Shown one piece after another: positions 50,090 through 59,158 of a stretch of DNA of 64,000 nt. Source of the stretch: DASRFR01 sp035651455 (GTDB lineage: Bacteria > Acidobacteriota > Terriglobia > Terriglobales > Acidobacteriaceae); NCBI GenBank assembly GCA_035651455.1, contig DASRFR010000047.1:806001-870000 (forward strand), in the 5' to 3' direction. The notes below the pieces were generated by a model. That model was not told the origin of the DNA, searched no databases, and saw only the letters and a list, made by a program, of their open reading frames with translations. The position numbers were made by a program, and so were the translations under genes. Within the stretch, counting starts at the first letter, position 1; every line of letters starts with the position of its first letter.

Positions 50090-51835
50090 ATGGACAACAA
50101 GGCCATCGCCGGCATTCTTTACGAAACCGCAGACCTGCTGGAAATCGACGGACAGGATTCCTTCCGGATCCGCTCTTATCGCATGGCCGCACAGGCCATC
50201 GAAGCGCTGCCAGAGCAAATTACGGAACTCATTGCAGAGCCGAAGAAGCTGCTCGAAGTGCCCGGAATCGGCAAGGGCATGCTCAGCAACATGCAGGAAA
50301 TCTTGCGCGAGGGACGCCTTGCTCTTCATGCCGAGCTTCTGACTAAGTACCGCCCGTCCATGCTCGAACTGCTCAAGATCCAGGGCTTGGGTCCGAAAAC
50401 CATCTCCCTGATCTGGAGTGCCTATCAGGTGTGCGATGTCGAAGGCATTGAAAAACTCGCGCGCGAAGGCAAGATACGAACCCTGCCGCGCATGGGAGAG
50501 AAGCACGAACAGAAACTGCTGAAGGCGATTGAAGACTACCGCCGGATCGGTGGACGCTTTCTCCTGGATGCCGCAGGGCAGGTCGCTGAAAAGCTGGCCG
50601 CTCATCTGCAACAAACACCCGACATCCAAAAAGTCACGCCTGCCGGTTCTCTGCGGCGGGGCCGTGACACTATCGGTGATCTTGATGTGCTGGTCACTGG
50701 CGAGGCCTGCGTTGACGACGCCTGCCGCGCCAAGCTGGTCGAGCATCTGATCCGCTTTCCCGGCTTGATGGAGATTATTGCGCAAGGCGAGAACAAGGTC
50801 AGCTTCCGGCAGCGCAACGGCATGCAGGTGGACGTCAGGCTGTTGCCGCCAGATTCCTTCGGAGCGGCGCTGCAATACTTTACCGGTTCCAAAGCCCACA
50901 ATGTCGCGCTGCGGCAACGCGCGTTGAAAATGGGATACACACTGAGCGAGTACAGCCTCGCTCGTCTCGATAATCAGCAGCCCGTCGCTCGAGCAACCGA
51001 AGAGGAAATCTACGCTGCCCTGAAGCTCGATTACATTCCTGCCGAGCTGCGCGAAAACAATGGCGAGATCGAGGCCGCCGCCAACCACAGCCTTCCCGCG
51101 CTCATTACCCAGGACGACCTCCAGGGTGACGTACACATGCATACGGTCGAAACGGACGGCCGCTGCACTATTGAGGAGATGGCCGAAGCTGCCCGCCAAC
51201 GCGGATACAAGTACATGGCGATCACCGACCATTCCAAGAACCTGGCATTTGCTAACGGCCTCGATGACGAGCGGGCGCTCGCGCACATCCGGCGCATACG
51301 GGCGGCGAATCAGAACATCGACGGCATCCACATTTTTGCGGGAGTCGAAGTCGATATCCTGGGCGACGGGTCACTTGACCTTTCCGATTCTGTACTCGCG
51401 GAAATGGATATCGTGATTGCCAGCGTGCATTCGCACTTCAACCAGGAGCGCGCGGAGATGACGCAGCGTTTCCTCAAGGGCATCGAGAACCCAAACGTGT
51501 CTCTTATTGGACACCCAACGGGGCGTATCCTGCTTCGCCGCGATGCCTACCCCGTGGACATGGACGCGATTCTAAAAGCCGCGGCCAGGAACAAAGTCGC
51601 GATGGAACTGAACGCCTATCCCGACCGCCTCGATCTATGCGACACGCACCTGCGACTCGCTAAACAGCACGGGGTGAAGATCGTCATCAATACGGACTCG
51701 CACCACACTTCGCACATGGATAAAATTCGCTACGGCTTGCTCCAGGCGCGACGGGCGTGGCTGACGAAAGATGACGTTCTGAACACTCTTCCGGTCGACG
51801 CTTTCGCCAAGGCGATGAAGCACGACTGGTCCTGA
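50090..51835 (+). CDS. polX: DNA polymerase/3'-5' exonuclease PolX
   Basis: A 581-residue family X repair polymerase with a PHP domain. The N-terminal helix-hairpin-helix region includes EVPGIGKGML and IQGLGPKTISLIW. The nucleotidyltransferase carries GDLDVLVTGE with the metal-binding Asp pair and a third region GMQVDVRLLPPDSFGAALQYFTGSKAHN. The PHP exonuclease has the full metal-ligand set: GDVHMHTVETDG, AITDHSKN, AGVEVDIL, ASVHSHFN, LIGHPTGR and INTDSHHTSHMD. It is complete and starts at ATG 50090. It acts in base-excision repair. Confidence 0.96.
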   Translation: MDNKAIAGILYETADLLEIDGQDSFRIRSYRMAAQAIEALPEQITELIAEPKKLLEVPGIGKGMLSNMQEILREGRLALHAELLTKYRPSMLELLKIQGLGPKTISLIWSAYQVCDVEGIEKLAREGKIRTLPRMGEKHEQKLLKAIEDYRRIGGRFLLDAAGQVAEKLAAHLQQTPDIQKVTPAGSLRRGRDTIGDLDVLVTGEACVDDACRAKLVEHLIRFPGLMEIIAQGENKVSFRQRNGMQVDVRLLPPDSFGAALQYFTGSKAHNVALRQRALKMGYTLSEYSLARLDNQQPVARATEEEIYAALKLDYIPAELRENNGEIEAAANHSLPALITQDDLQGDVHMHTVETDGRCTIEEMAEAARQRGYKYMAITDHSKNLAFANGLDDERALAHIRRIRAANQNIDGIHIFAGVEVDILGDGSLDLSDSVLAEMDIVIASVHSHFNQERAEMTQRFLKGIENPNVSLIGHPTGRILLRRDAYPVDMDAILKAAARNKVAMELNAYPDRLDLCDTHLRLAKQHGVKIVINTDSHHTSHMDKIRYGLLQARRAWLTKDDVLNTLPVDAFAKAMKHDWS

Positions 51836-51898
51836 AGAAGTTGGCGGCTGGGAGAGCGACGTCCGAACGAAAGAGTAGAATCACCGAAGGAATCGACT

Positions 51899-52528
51899 AT
51901 GCCAGACGAATTCCCCTCCCCTCCTCCGGCGCCTGTCACGCCTCCCGAGCCTCCCGCCCAGCGAGTAGCGACGCCGGTGGGGCCCAGCAGTTCCACGCCA
52001 TCCGAACAGACCGACTTCAATATTGCTGATGAATTCGGAACCGCCAAGCGCAATCTGCCCCCCGCGCGAATTGTCCTGATCGGGGTGGCCGTCGTGCTGG
52101 TGGTCGCGGGTATAGCCTCGCTCATTCAGCGCCCAAAGCCCCAGGGAGCAGGAGAGATCGACAGCATTGCCGAAGCCGAAGTGCCGAACCAGAATATGGT
52201 GCTCGTCGCCGTCAACGTAACTCTCCACAACACTGGCGCCAAATCGATGTACATTCACACCGTGAAGGGAGTGCTCAAGACAGACAACGAGGAAGTGTCC
52301 GACGATCCGGTTTCGCAGGTCGACTATGATCGGTACTTCCAGGCCTTCCCCGCCCTGAAGCAAGGCGCCGGCTCCGCGCTTCTGCCCGAGACCAAGCTCT
52401 CGCCCGGAGCCGATATCCACGGCACCGTCATCGTGAGTTTTGACAAGGACAAGTACGACAAACGGAAGTCGCTGAGCGTAGTCATCCAGCCGTATGATCA
52501 GCCGGTGCCCATCGTGCTCACGAAGTAA
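51899..52528 (+). CDS. Single-pass membrane protein, function unknown
   Basis: A 209-residue protein. Residues 1-35 are Pro-rich (PDEFPSPPPAPVTPPEPP), a single membrane segment lies near 57-78 (IVLIGVAVVLVVAGIASLI), and an extracytoplasmic beta-domain follows (MVLVAVNVTLHNTGAKSMYIHTVKGVLKTDNEEV, GADIHGTVIVSFDKDKYDKRKSLSVVI). The N-V-T-L-H-N-T-G pattern resembles DUF4352-type Ig-like domains. There is no catalytic signature. ATG 51899 has GAAGGAAT upstream. Confidence 0.8.
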   Translation: MPDEFPSPPPAPVTPPEPPAQRVATPVGPSSSTPSEQTDFNIADEFGTAKRNLPPARIVLIGVAVVLVVAGIASLIQRPKPQGAGEIDSIAEAEVPNQNMVLVAVNVTLHNTGAKSMYIHTVKGVLKTDNEEVSDDPVSQVDYDRYFQAFPALKQGAGSALLPETKLSPGADIHGTVIVSFDKDKYDKRKSLSVVIQPYDQPVPIVLTK

Positions 52529-52565
52529 GTTTCGGAAATCGCTTTCGAACCGACAGTGCGGGTCG

Positions 52566-53093
52566 CTACTGTGATTTTTTCAGGAACCTTCGCTTTGCCA
52601 GGTGCGTGTTCGCGTCCGGCTTGATTTCATCGTATTTCAGGCAACTGATGGAGCCATCCACCTCAAGCACGGCTAACGCGATGTCATCGTAAGAAGAAAT
52701 GCCATGCTCCCGCATCGCGCGCTGCAGTTCATCCATGCTGACGTGCTCTTTGGCCATGTGAGCTTCAATGACCTTGCCGTCGTGCACCAGAAGACTGGGC
52801 TGCCCCTGGATAAGCTTGCGGAAGCGACGGTTTGCGCCGGAGAGATCGGCGACGAAGTAGTTGAGTAGAAGCAGGGTGCACGCAGCGATGATGCCCCCCA
52901 GTAAAGAAGTATCGGGGCCGGTCATGGCGTTCTGCACCGAGTTAGATAGCAGCAGAAGCAGGGTCAGATCGAACGGAGTCATCTGCCCTACTTCCCGCTT
53001 TCCACTCAGGCGCACACCAATCAGCACGAGAGCGTAGATCGCTGTCGTACGCAGTGCGATGTTGACCAGGACATGCCCGGTGGCGGGGAGCAT
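52566..53093 (-). CDS. DUF421 membrane protein (YetF/YcaP-like)
   Basis: A 175-residue protein from ATG 53093; the longer frame to 53180 would overlap the upstream gene. Three membrane segments occupy the first 90 residues (VLVNIALRTTAIYALVLIGVRL, DLTLLLLLSNSVQ, LLGGIIAACTLLLLNYFVA). The family motif GKREVGQMTPFDL follows the first. A cytosolic domain ends the protein (QPSLLVHDGKVIEAHMAKEHVSMDELQRAMREHGISSYDDIALAVLEVDGSISC). Family members have been linked to spore and phospholipid functions in Bacillus; the role here is unknown. It lies five bases after the stop of the preceding coiled-coil gene, so they share an operon. Confidence 0.9.
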   Translation of the reverse strand: MLPATGHVLVNIALRTTAIYALVLIGVRLSGKREVGQMTPFDLTLLLLLSNSVQNAMTGPDTSLLGGIIAACTLLLLNYFVADLSGANRRFRKLIQGQPSLLVHDGKVIEAHMAKEHVSMDELQRAMREHGISSYDDIALAVLEVDGSISCLKYDEIKPDANTHLAKRRFLKKSQ

Positions 53094-53098
53094 GCGTG

Positions 53099-53923
53099 TT
53101 ATTGTTGCGCCGTCACCGGTATGGGAGCGCTTTTGGGCGTACTGATGTAACCGGTCACCTGTTTCTTGTCGACCGTCCACACCACCATTTCATAGAGCAT
53201 GTGATCGCGGCCGGTATAGAACTGGATGGGCTCGCCGACGTTGCGATCCTTTTTCTCGATGGTCTTGTCGTCAGCGGTCACATTAACCGTAAATTTGCTG
53301 CGCTTGGGATCGGCTTTCTTGAGTTGCAGCGTCACGGTGGAAACCGCCTGCGGGCGGGCGCCCTTAAGCAAGGTAAATTCGTAGTAATTGCGATCGCCCT
53401 TGTGCTTCAGGAGTTCCAGGTCATCGCGGGTGTGGGCGATTAGGCCGCTCTGCACGCCAAGATCGCCGATGGTGCTGTCGAGTTTGGCCCTGGTCGCCTG
53501 TAGGTCTGCGCGGGTGGAAGCCACGTCGGTCTTCACTCCGCCTACGTCGGTGCGCACGCCTTCGATATCGCCACTCACCTTGCTGATCTGCTGTTTCTGC
53601 TCTTCGGCAAGCCGGGCCTCGGCGGCGCGTTGCGCGCGCTGCAGTTCTGCGGAGCGCGTGGCCAATTCTTTCTTGGTCATGCCGACTTGCTGGGCGAGGG
53701 CTTCCGAATCCGCCTCCGCGGCCTGCATGCGCTTGGTTAGTTCGCTGATGTCCGCGTGGCTGACCTGTTGCTGCTTGCCCAGATTGGCTACCTGCCCTCG
53801 CAAATCAAAAAGGAAATAGAGCGACCCCGCCACATAAACGATCGCCAGAATGAGTAAAATCCATTTTCCTGCATTGCTGTCCCCGGCCACAGGGGCAGGG
53901 GTGTAGCGGCCATCGTCCGGCAT
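53099..53923 (-). CDS. Membrane-anchored coiled-coil protein, function unknown
   Basis: A 274-residue protein with GGAGG just before ATG 53923. One membrane segment lies near residues 17-37 (WILLILAIVYVAGSLYFLFDL), followed by a long heptad-like coiled coil (LGKQQQVSHADISELTKRMQAAEADSEALAQQVGMTKKELATRSAELQRAQRAAEARLAEEQKQQISKV, then repeated T-D-V/L units). A C-terminal beta-domain follows (YYEFTLLKGARPQAVSTVTLQLKKADPKRSKFTVNV). It is not recognised as a named family. It is probably a spacer or envelope-sensing protein. Confidence 0.8.
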   Translation of the reverse strand: MPDDGRYTPAPVAGDSNAGKWILLILAIVYVAGSLYFLFDLRGQVANLGKQQQVSHADISELTKRMQAAEADSEALAQQVGMTKKELATRSAELQRAQRAAEARLAEEQKQQISKVSGDIEGVRTDVGGVKTDVASTRADLQATRAKLDSTIGDLGVQSGLIAHTRDDLELLKHKGDRNYYEFTLLKGARPQAVSTVTLQLKKADPKRSKFTVNVTADDKTIEKKDRNVGEPIQFYTGRDHMLYEMVVWTVDKKQVTGYISTPKSAPIPVTAQQ

Positions 53924-54030
53924 GGCTCCTCCAGATACTCAGGGTGATAAGAAGTTTGATGCAATTGTTGAGCATTGCGGCGGGGGTGTCAAATGACTAG
54001 GCTGGTCCAAAGCCGCTTTCGGGAACCGCA

Positions 54031-56217
54031 TCACGGCCGCAGGTGCAAGGCTTCCTGCCATGCTGATTGCGGGTTACGCCGCAGCCCGGCAGCTTCGGGA
54101 AGCGACTTTTCCAAACCGTTGCGGATTTGCGAAATATTCTTCAGTTCAGGTATGCCGTCCGTCTGCTTCATGAGCGATTCCGACTTCAGCAGACATGCGT
54201 ACACCAGTTGGCTGGGAAAGTGATTGTCTCGTAAAAAAATGCCATAGCTGTACCAGTCGTCGGCTTCGCTGCGGCGGTCGTCAAGTGTTGCGTCAAGTTG
54301 CAACGCTGCCTGATAGAGTCGCAACGCCTCAGGAACGCGCCGGCGCTCAGCCTGCACCATCGCATTACCTATGAGCGCCATGCTCTCAAGCTTGGTGTGC
54401 CCCGTCTGGCTGGCAATTTTTGCTGCTAATTCATAGGACTGTGTGGCCGCTTGCGGATGATTCAGCAGGACGTGACACTCCGCCAGCTTCAACGCGGCAG
54501 TGATCACATTGGCAGGCGCGGGCTTCAGCTCAGGCGTGCTTCGGGACGCGGCATCCAGGTAGATCATGTACTCTTCGACGGCATCTGCGGGCTTGACCTC
54601 ACGCTGCAACTCAGTGGCCAGATACAAATGAGGCGCCAGTTGCGACGGATCGATTTCCAGCGCCCGTCTCCAGCTCTGCACCGCTTCTTCGGAGTGGCCG
54701 AACTGTGCCGCCAGGATTCCGTTATTGACCAGCATGTCGGGATTTCGAGGCAGGTGCTTCACCGAGTCCTGGCTCAATTCGTAAGCTTCGTCGAAGCGTT
54801 TCTGCTGCACCAGGTATCGCAGAAGCAGGTCGCGAGGAGCCGCATCGGCGGGATTGGCCCGAATTGCGTGACGCCAGGCTTGGACGGCTTCCTCCGGCTT
54901 GCCCAGTTCCATGTCTTTGCGGGCCAGCTTCATTTGCAAGAGTGTGTCCGAGGAGGCCAGGACCGCGGCACGCTCGAGGTCTTTCCAATCGTCCGAGCGT
55001 AACGCGAGATAGTAATGAACCTGGTCGACAGTACCCCAGGCAAGCAGAAGCACCGCTGCACCAATCCGGAGCTGCCGTGCGGGCGGCGCAGAGCCGAAAA
55101 CCCAACTCACACTTTTGCGGACGCTGTTTGCCGTCTGGCCAGTGGCTGCGGCGATCTTTTCCGGCGAATTTACTAGCAGGGCTGCGATCCGGCCATCACG
55201 CAATTTCCAGATCGCTCCATCGAGAATGAAATGATGGATGTTCACCAGCGCGGTGAAGATCAGGAAGCTGGCGGTGAAATCAAAATGAAACACCCGGCTG
55301 GCCAGCCATGGTCCGGGGACAAACAACGCGATTCCGCCCACGACCAGCACGCCGAAATAGGCAAGCGGCCGCCAGTTGCTCTGGGCTTCGGCCTTTGCTT
55401 CGCGTCGCGCATAGTAGCTGGTGATCCACAGGTACTGCGCCGAGTGCATGATGGCCAGGATGCCAGTGCTATAGCGGCTCTGCGGTATGCGCAGCCTTTC
55501 ACCAAACGCTAACGCGGTCGGCAACAGGAACCAGACAAACTGCGTAGAGAAAAGCGTGAGTGCCGGTACAAGCGGTCGCCAGCCCACCTGCTCGGATAAA
55601 GGTGAAATTCCGAAGGCGGCCAGCAGGGCAAAGGCTATTCCCAGCAGGATCGCCGCGATTGAAGAGATCTTGCCCGGGATCCCCCAGGACAGAAACATGG
55701 GGTCTTGCGAAATGCCGGTATGGAAGCTGATCAGCAGGACCAGGTAGGAAACCACGAATGCCGCGTAGATGGCTCGCTGCTCACCTTTGGACGGCTTGGC
55801 TCCGGCACGGCGGGCAAACATCATGAACAGCCCGTAGTTCTGACCGCTGTAGTGCCAGGGGCTCAGCGTTAGGTAAAGAGTGAATATCCATGGCAATGCC
55901 TTGAACCAGAAATGCGTAAACAGCAGTGCTGCCACGATCAGCGCGGTTATGTGAACGGTGAAGACGCGATACTTGTGGAAGTCCTCTTGGCGATGATAGG
56001 CGCGATAAAGAGTCGCCATGTAATGCGGATAATTGAAAAACAAAGCAAGAGCATAGAATCCGACCGACCAGGCCAAAGTGTTCGAGGTCGCGACAAAGTA
56101 GGTGAGCAACAACAGCGGTGCCGACCACGCGCCACAGCCCACCACCATGTCCAGCCACGGGTTGTAAATCCACAGCGCGGAAGACGAAGCGCCGCTGCGG
56201 CTAGTGCTCTCTGCCAT
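54031..56217 (-). CDS. Polytopic membrane protein with C-terminal TPR repeats
   Basis: A 728-residue protein from ATG 56217 (the frame is open to TTG 56235). About ten to twelve membrane segments occupy residues 20-410, with conserved-looking histidines in YPHYMATLYRAYH, YLTLSPWHYSGQNYGLFMMFARR and LVNIHHFILDGAIWKLRD. After a last segment (IGAAVLLLAWGTVDQVHYYL) at least five TPR units follow (for example PEEAVQAWRHAIRANPADAAPRDLLLRYLV and SEEAVQSWRRALEIDPSQLAPHLYLATELQ). The histidine-rich membrane part is reminiscent of uncharacterised Acidobacteriota proteins; no function is known. It is transcribed alone on the minus strand. Confidence 0.8.
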   Translation of the reverse strand: MAESTSRSGASSSALWIYNPWLDMVVGCGAWSAPLLLLTYFVATSNTLAWSVGFYALALFFNYPHYMATLYRAYHRQEDFHKYRVFTVHITALIVAALLFTHFWFKALPWIFTLYLTLSPWHYSGQNYGLFMMFARRAGAKPSKGEQRAIYAAFVVSYLVLLISFHTGISQDPMFLSWGIPGKISSIAAILLGIAFALLAAFGISPLSEQVGWRPLVPALTLFSTQFVWFLLPTALAFGERLRIPQSRYSTGILAIMHSAQYLWITSYYARREAKAEAQSNWRPLAYFGVLVVGGIALFVPGPWLASRVFHFDFTASFLIFTALVNIHHFILDGAIWKLRDGRIAALLVNSPEKIAAATGQTANSVRKSVSWVFGSAPPARQLRIGAAVLLLAWGTVDQVHYYLALRSDDWKDLERAAVLASSDTLLQMKLARKDMELGKPEEAVQAWRHAIRANPADAAPRDLLLRYLVQQKRFDEAYELSQDSVKHLPRNPDMLVNNGILAAQFGHSEEAVQSWRRALEIDPSQLAPHLYLATELQREVKPADAVEEYMIYLDAASRSTPELKPAPANVITAALKLAECHVLLNHPQAATQSYELAAKIASQTGHTKLESMALIGNAMVQAERRRVPEALRLYQAALQLDATLDDRRSEADDWYSYGIFLRDNHFPSQLVYACLLKSESLMKQTDGIPELKNISQIRNGLEKSLPEAAGLRRNPQSAWQEALHLRP

Positions 56218-56446
56218 GCTTACTCGCGCCGACAATTACGGAGTGACGGCCGCAATCCGGCCTGCGCGGATTATAGGGTGGCTCTCGTCGGGACGGTGCT
56301 AGCGGAAGTGAGGGAACAAAAGTAACCTGGGACAGCAGTCAGTTACTGCGCCTTTGGGTCCAGAACTTTAAGCTGGCGGCCCGGCCCAGCACGAATTCTG
56401 TGTTGCTGTGCGACCAGCTGCCGTGTCCCTCTTTTACAATGCTGCT

Positions 56447-57523
56447 GTGAAGACGTGGGACGTAATCATCGTCGGCGGCGGCATTATCGGCCTGTCGTTA
56501 TCCCTGGCGCTCAGAAAGCGCGGCATGCGAGTGCTGGTGGTCGACAAGGGCGAACTTGGACGCGAGGCGTCATACGCCGCCGGGGGTATGCTTGCCGATT
56601 CACTGATCGACACCCCGGGAGTCCTGCAGCCTCTGGCAACTGCCAGCGCGCAAATGTATCCCGAGTTCGTGCACGAAATTGAAGATGAGTCCGGTCTCAA
56701 AGCGGACCTGCGCTCGCAAGGGACAATAGTGCTGGTTGATCCACGGGATGTTCAGCATCTTCCTGCGCCCTACCGCAGCATGCAATTGAGTGCTGAAGAA
56801 CTAGCCAGCCTGGAGCCGGCCGTTGCGAGAACAAATCACAGCGCGATTTTTCTCGAGGAGCGCAGCGTTGATCCGCGAGCGCTTACCACAGCTGTTCTGA
56901 AGGCAGCAAAGCATCGCGCCGTGGATACCTCGGCGGGCGACGCCGTGGTTTCGGTTGATTTAGCCGATTCGCGAGTAGTTGGCGTGAGCACCGTAAAAAC
57001 CAGCTTCCTCGCCCCCATCGTGATCAATTGCGCAGGCGCATGGTCGGGCCAGATCGGCGCTCATCGCTTTCCCACACGGCCGGTCAAAGGACAAATGTTG
57101 TGTGTGACAGCAGGCAAGGAATCCGCTCCACGGCACGTCGTACGCGCGCCGGAAGCCTATCTCATTCCGCGCAGCGACGGCCGGGTTCTGGTAGGCTCCA
57201 CGGTGGAGGAGGCCGGCTTTGACAAACGCACGGTGCCGGCAACAATTCAGCGTATGCATCGTGACGCGGTCAAGCTGGTTCCGAAATTTGCCAGCGCGCA
57301 GATCTTGGAGGACTGGGCTGGACTGCGGCCGGGCACCGCGGACAATCTGCCGATTCTCGGTGCAACCGCCACTCCCGGCTACTATGTCGCCACCGGCCAC
57401 TTCCGCGACGGCATTCTGCTGGCGCCAATTACCGCCCGCGTGCTGGCCGACGTTATCTGCGGGGAGGAGCCGCAAATCAGCTTGGCGGCCTTCTCTCCCG
57501 CGAGGTTTCAACGGGCAGCATAG
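56447..57523 (+). CDS. thiO: Glycine oxidase ThiO-like FAD-dependent oxidoreductase
   Basis: A 358-residue DAO-family flavoprotein. It begins KTWDVIIVGGGIIGLSLSLALRKRGMRVLVVDKGELGREASYAAGGML, the FAD dinucleotide motif and the DAO signature. The end is DWAGLRPGTADNLPILGATATPGYYVATGHFRDGILLAPITARVLADVI. ThiO oxidises glycine to the imine used for thiazole formation. No other thiamine gene is adjacent, so another amine may be the substrate. GTG 56447 gives a normal start; the frame is open to GTG 56408. Confidence 0.82.
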   Translation: MKTWDVIIVGGGIIGLSLSLALRKRGMRVLVVDKGELGREASYAAGGMLADSLIDTPGVLQPLATASAQMYPEFVHEIEDESGLKADLRSQGTIVLVDPRDVQHLPAPYRSMQLSAEELASLEPAVARTNHSAIFLEERSVDPRALTTAVLKAAKHRAVDTSAGDAVVSVDLADSRVVGVSTVKTSFLAPIVINCAGAWSGQIGAHRFPTRPVKGQMLCVTAGKESAPRHVVRAPEAYLIPRSDGRVLVGSTVEEAGFDKRTVPATIQRMHRDAVKLVPKFASAQILEDWAGLRPGTADNLPILGATATPGYYVATGHFRDGILLAPITARVLADVICGEEPQISLAAFSPARFQRAA

Positions 57524-57674
57524 GCAGCTTCCCTGATGGTTGTTTGCGGTTGTGCAGCCGCCCGGGGTGGGGACGAGCCTCACCGAAAGACCCCGCCATT
57601 CGGGTATACTGGCGTGTTTTGAGCATTTAAATTTTCCTCTTCCATCGCCTGCTCCGCGAGAAAGGGACACACGT

Positions 57675-59054
57675 ATGGCCTCCCCGGCAGTAAGTTACGC
57701 GCGAGAGAACCAACAGCGCTTCTTAAGCGAACTTAAAGATCTGCTTCGCATCCCCAGCATCAGCACGCTCGATGAACACAAGTCCGATGTGCGGAAGGCC
57801 GCGGATTTTGTGGCCAGTGAACTACGCCGCATTGGTATGGAAAATGTGGAAGTTATTTCCACCAGCGGTCATCCGCTCATTTATGCCGACTGGTTGCATG
57901 CAGCCGGCAAGCCTACGGTTCTGATGTATGCACATTATGACGTGCAGCCACCCGACCCGGTGGACGAGTGGATCTCACCGCCGTTTGAGCCCACCGAACG
58001 CAACAACAACATCTATGCCCGCGGCGCGGTGGATGATAAAGGCCAACTGTGGATGGAAGTGAAAGCTCTGGAAGCCTTGATGAAGGCGGGCAATGGCAAA
58101 CTTCCGCTGAACGTGAAAGTGCTGATCGAAGGGGAGGAAGAAGTTGGCGGTGAGTCGATCGCCGAGTACGTCCGCAAGCAGAAAAGCAAGCTGAAGGCGG
58201 ATTTCGCGCTGGTCTGTGACACAGAACTGTTCGCACCCGATCTTCCCACTCTGTGCGTGGGCCTGCGCGGCCTGGTGTACACCGAACTGGAAGCGGTGGG
58301 GCCCAAGACCGACCTGCATTCCGGAATATACGGCGGTGCAGCGCCCAATCCATTCTTTGGTCTGATCGAAATTATCAGCAAGCTGAAAGACGCGAAGGGC
58401 AAGATCCTGATTCCCGGATTTTACAAAGACGTGAAGGCGCCCACGAAGGATGAACTAAAGGCGTGGAAGCGGCTGCCGTTTAAGGATGAGACGTTCCGCA
58501 AAACCGAAGTGGGGTCAACTACTCTCACCGGAGAGAAGGAATATCCGACCCTGTACCGACTGTGGGCGCGGCCTACGCTCGAGGTCCACGGCATGCCCGG
58601 CGGATTTACCGCCGTGGGAGCAAAGACCGTCATACCGGCAAAGGCAGCGGCTAAGGTCTCGATGCGACTGGTGCCTAACCAGGATCCAGAAGACATCCTG
58701 AAGCGATATGAAGCCTACGTGAAGAAGATCACGCCCAAAGGCATCGATGTGAAGATCAAGGTGTGGAGCAAAGGGCCCGCCTGCGTAGTCGGGACGGATA
58801 ACCGGTTCATCAAGGCAGCCACCGATGCTTTGCACGACGTCTTCAAGAAAGAGACTGTGTTTATCCGCTCGGGTGGTTCAATTCCGATTGTGACCGATTT
58901 TCAGGATGTGCTGAAAATTCCCAGCGTGATGATGGGCTTCGGCCTGCCCGATGATAACCTGCACGCACCCAACGAGAAGTTCCATATTCCCAACTTTTAC
59001 CGGGGCATCGAAACCATTTGCGTGTTCTTTGAGACACTGGGCAGCAAGGCGTAA
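57675..59054 (+). CDS. M20-family dipeptidase
   Basis: A 459-residue zinc peptidase. ATG 57675 has AAAGGGA seven bases upstream; the frame is open to 57540. Metal ligands and catalytic residues are in VLMYAHYDVQPPDP, YARGAVDDKGQLWMEVKALEAL, LIEGEEEVGGESIAEYV, LVCDTELF and DDNLHAPNEKFHIPNFYRG. The lid domain with MPGGFTAVGAKTVIPAKAAAKVSMRLVPNQDPE lies between. It is typical of the PepV/CNDP-like dipeptidases. It is closed by the strong terminator at 59097. Confidence 0.93.
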   Translation: MASPAVSYARENQQRFLSELKDLLRIPSISTLDEHKSDVRKAADFVASELRRIGMENVEVISTSGHPLIYADWLHAAGKPTVLMYAHYDVQPPDPVDEWISPPFEPTERNNNIYARGAVDDKGQLWMEVKALEALMKAGNGKLPLNVKVLIEGEEEVGGESIAEYVRKQKSKLKADFALVCDTELFAPDLPTLCVGLRGLVYTELEAVGPKTDLHSGIYGGAAPNPFFGLIEIISKLKDAKGKILIPGFYKDVKAPTKDELKAWKRLPFKDETFRKTEVGSTTLTGEKEYPTLYRLWARPTLEVHGMPGGFTAVGAKTVIPAKAAAKVSMRLVPNQDPEDILKRYEAYVKKITPKGIDVKIKVWSKGPACVVGTDNRFIKAATDALHDVFKKETVFIRSGGSIPIVTDFQDVLKIPSVMMGFGLPDDNLHAPNEKFHIPNFYRGIETICVFFETLGSKA

Positions 59055-59096
59055 GCATTCATGCGATTGCGTACCGCCCGGCGATTTTGGAAATCG

Positions 59097-59128
59097 GGGC
59101 ACAGGCAAAACGACCTGTGCCCATTTTT
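59097..59128 (+). terminator. Rho-independent terminator after M20 peptidase gene
   Basis: GGGCACAGG (59097-59105) and CCTGTGCCC (59114-59122) form a perfect nine-base-pair stem with an eight-base loop, followed by A and five T. Confidence 0.8.
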
Positions 59129-59158
59129 GTTGCCGCACGTCCAAAGTAATGGACCATC

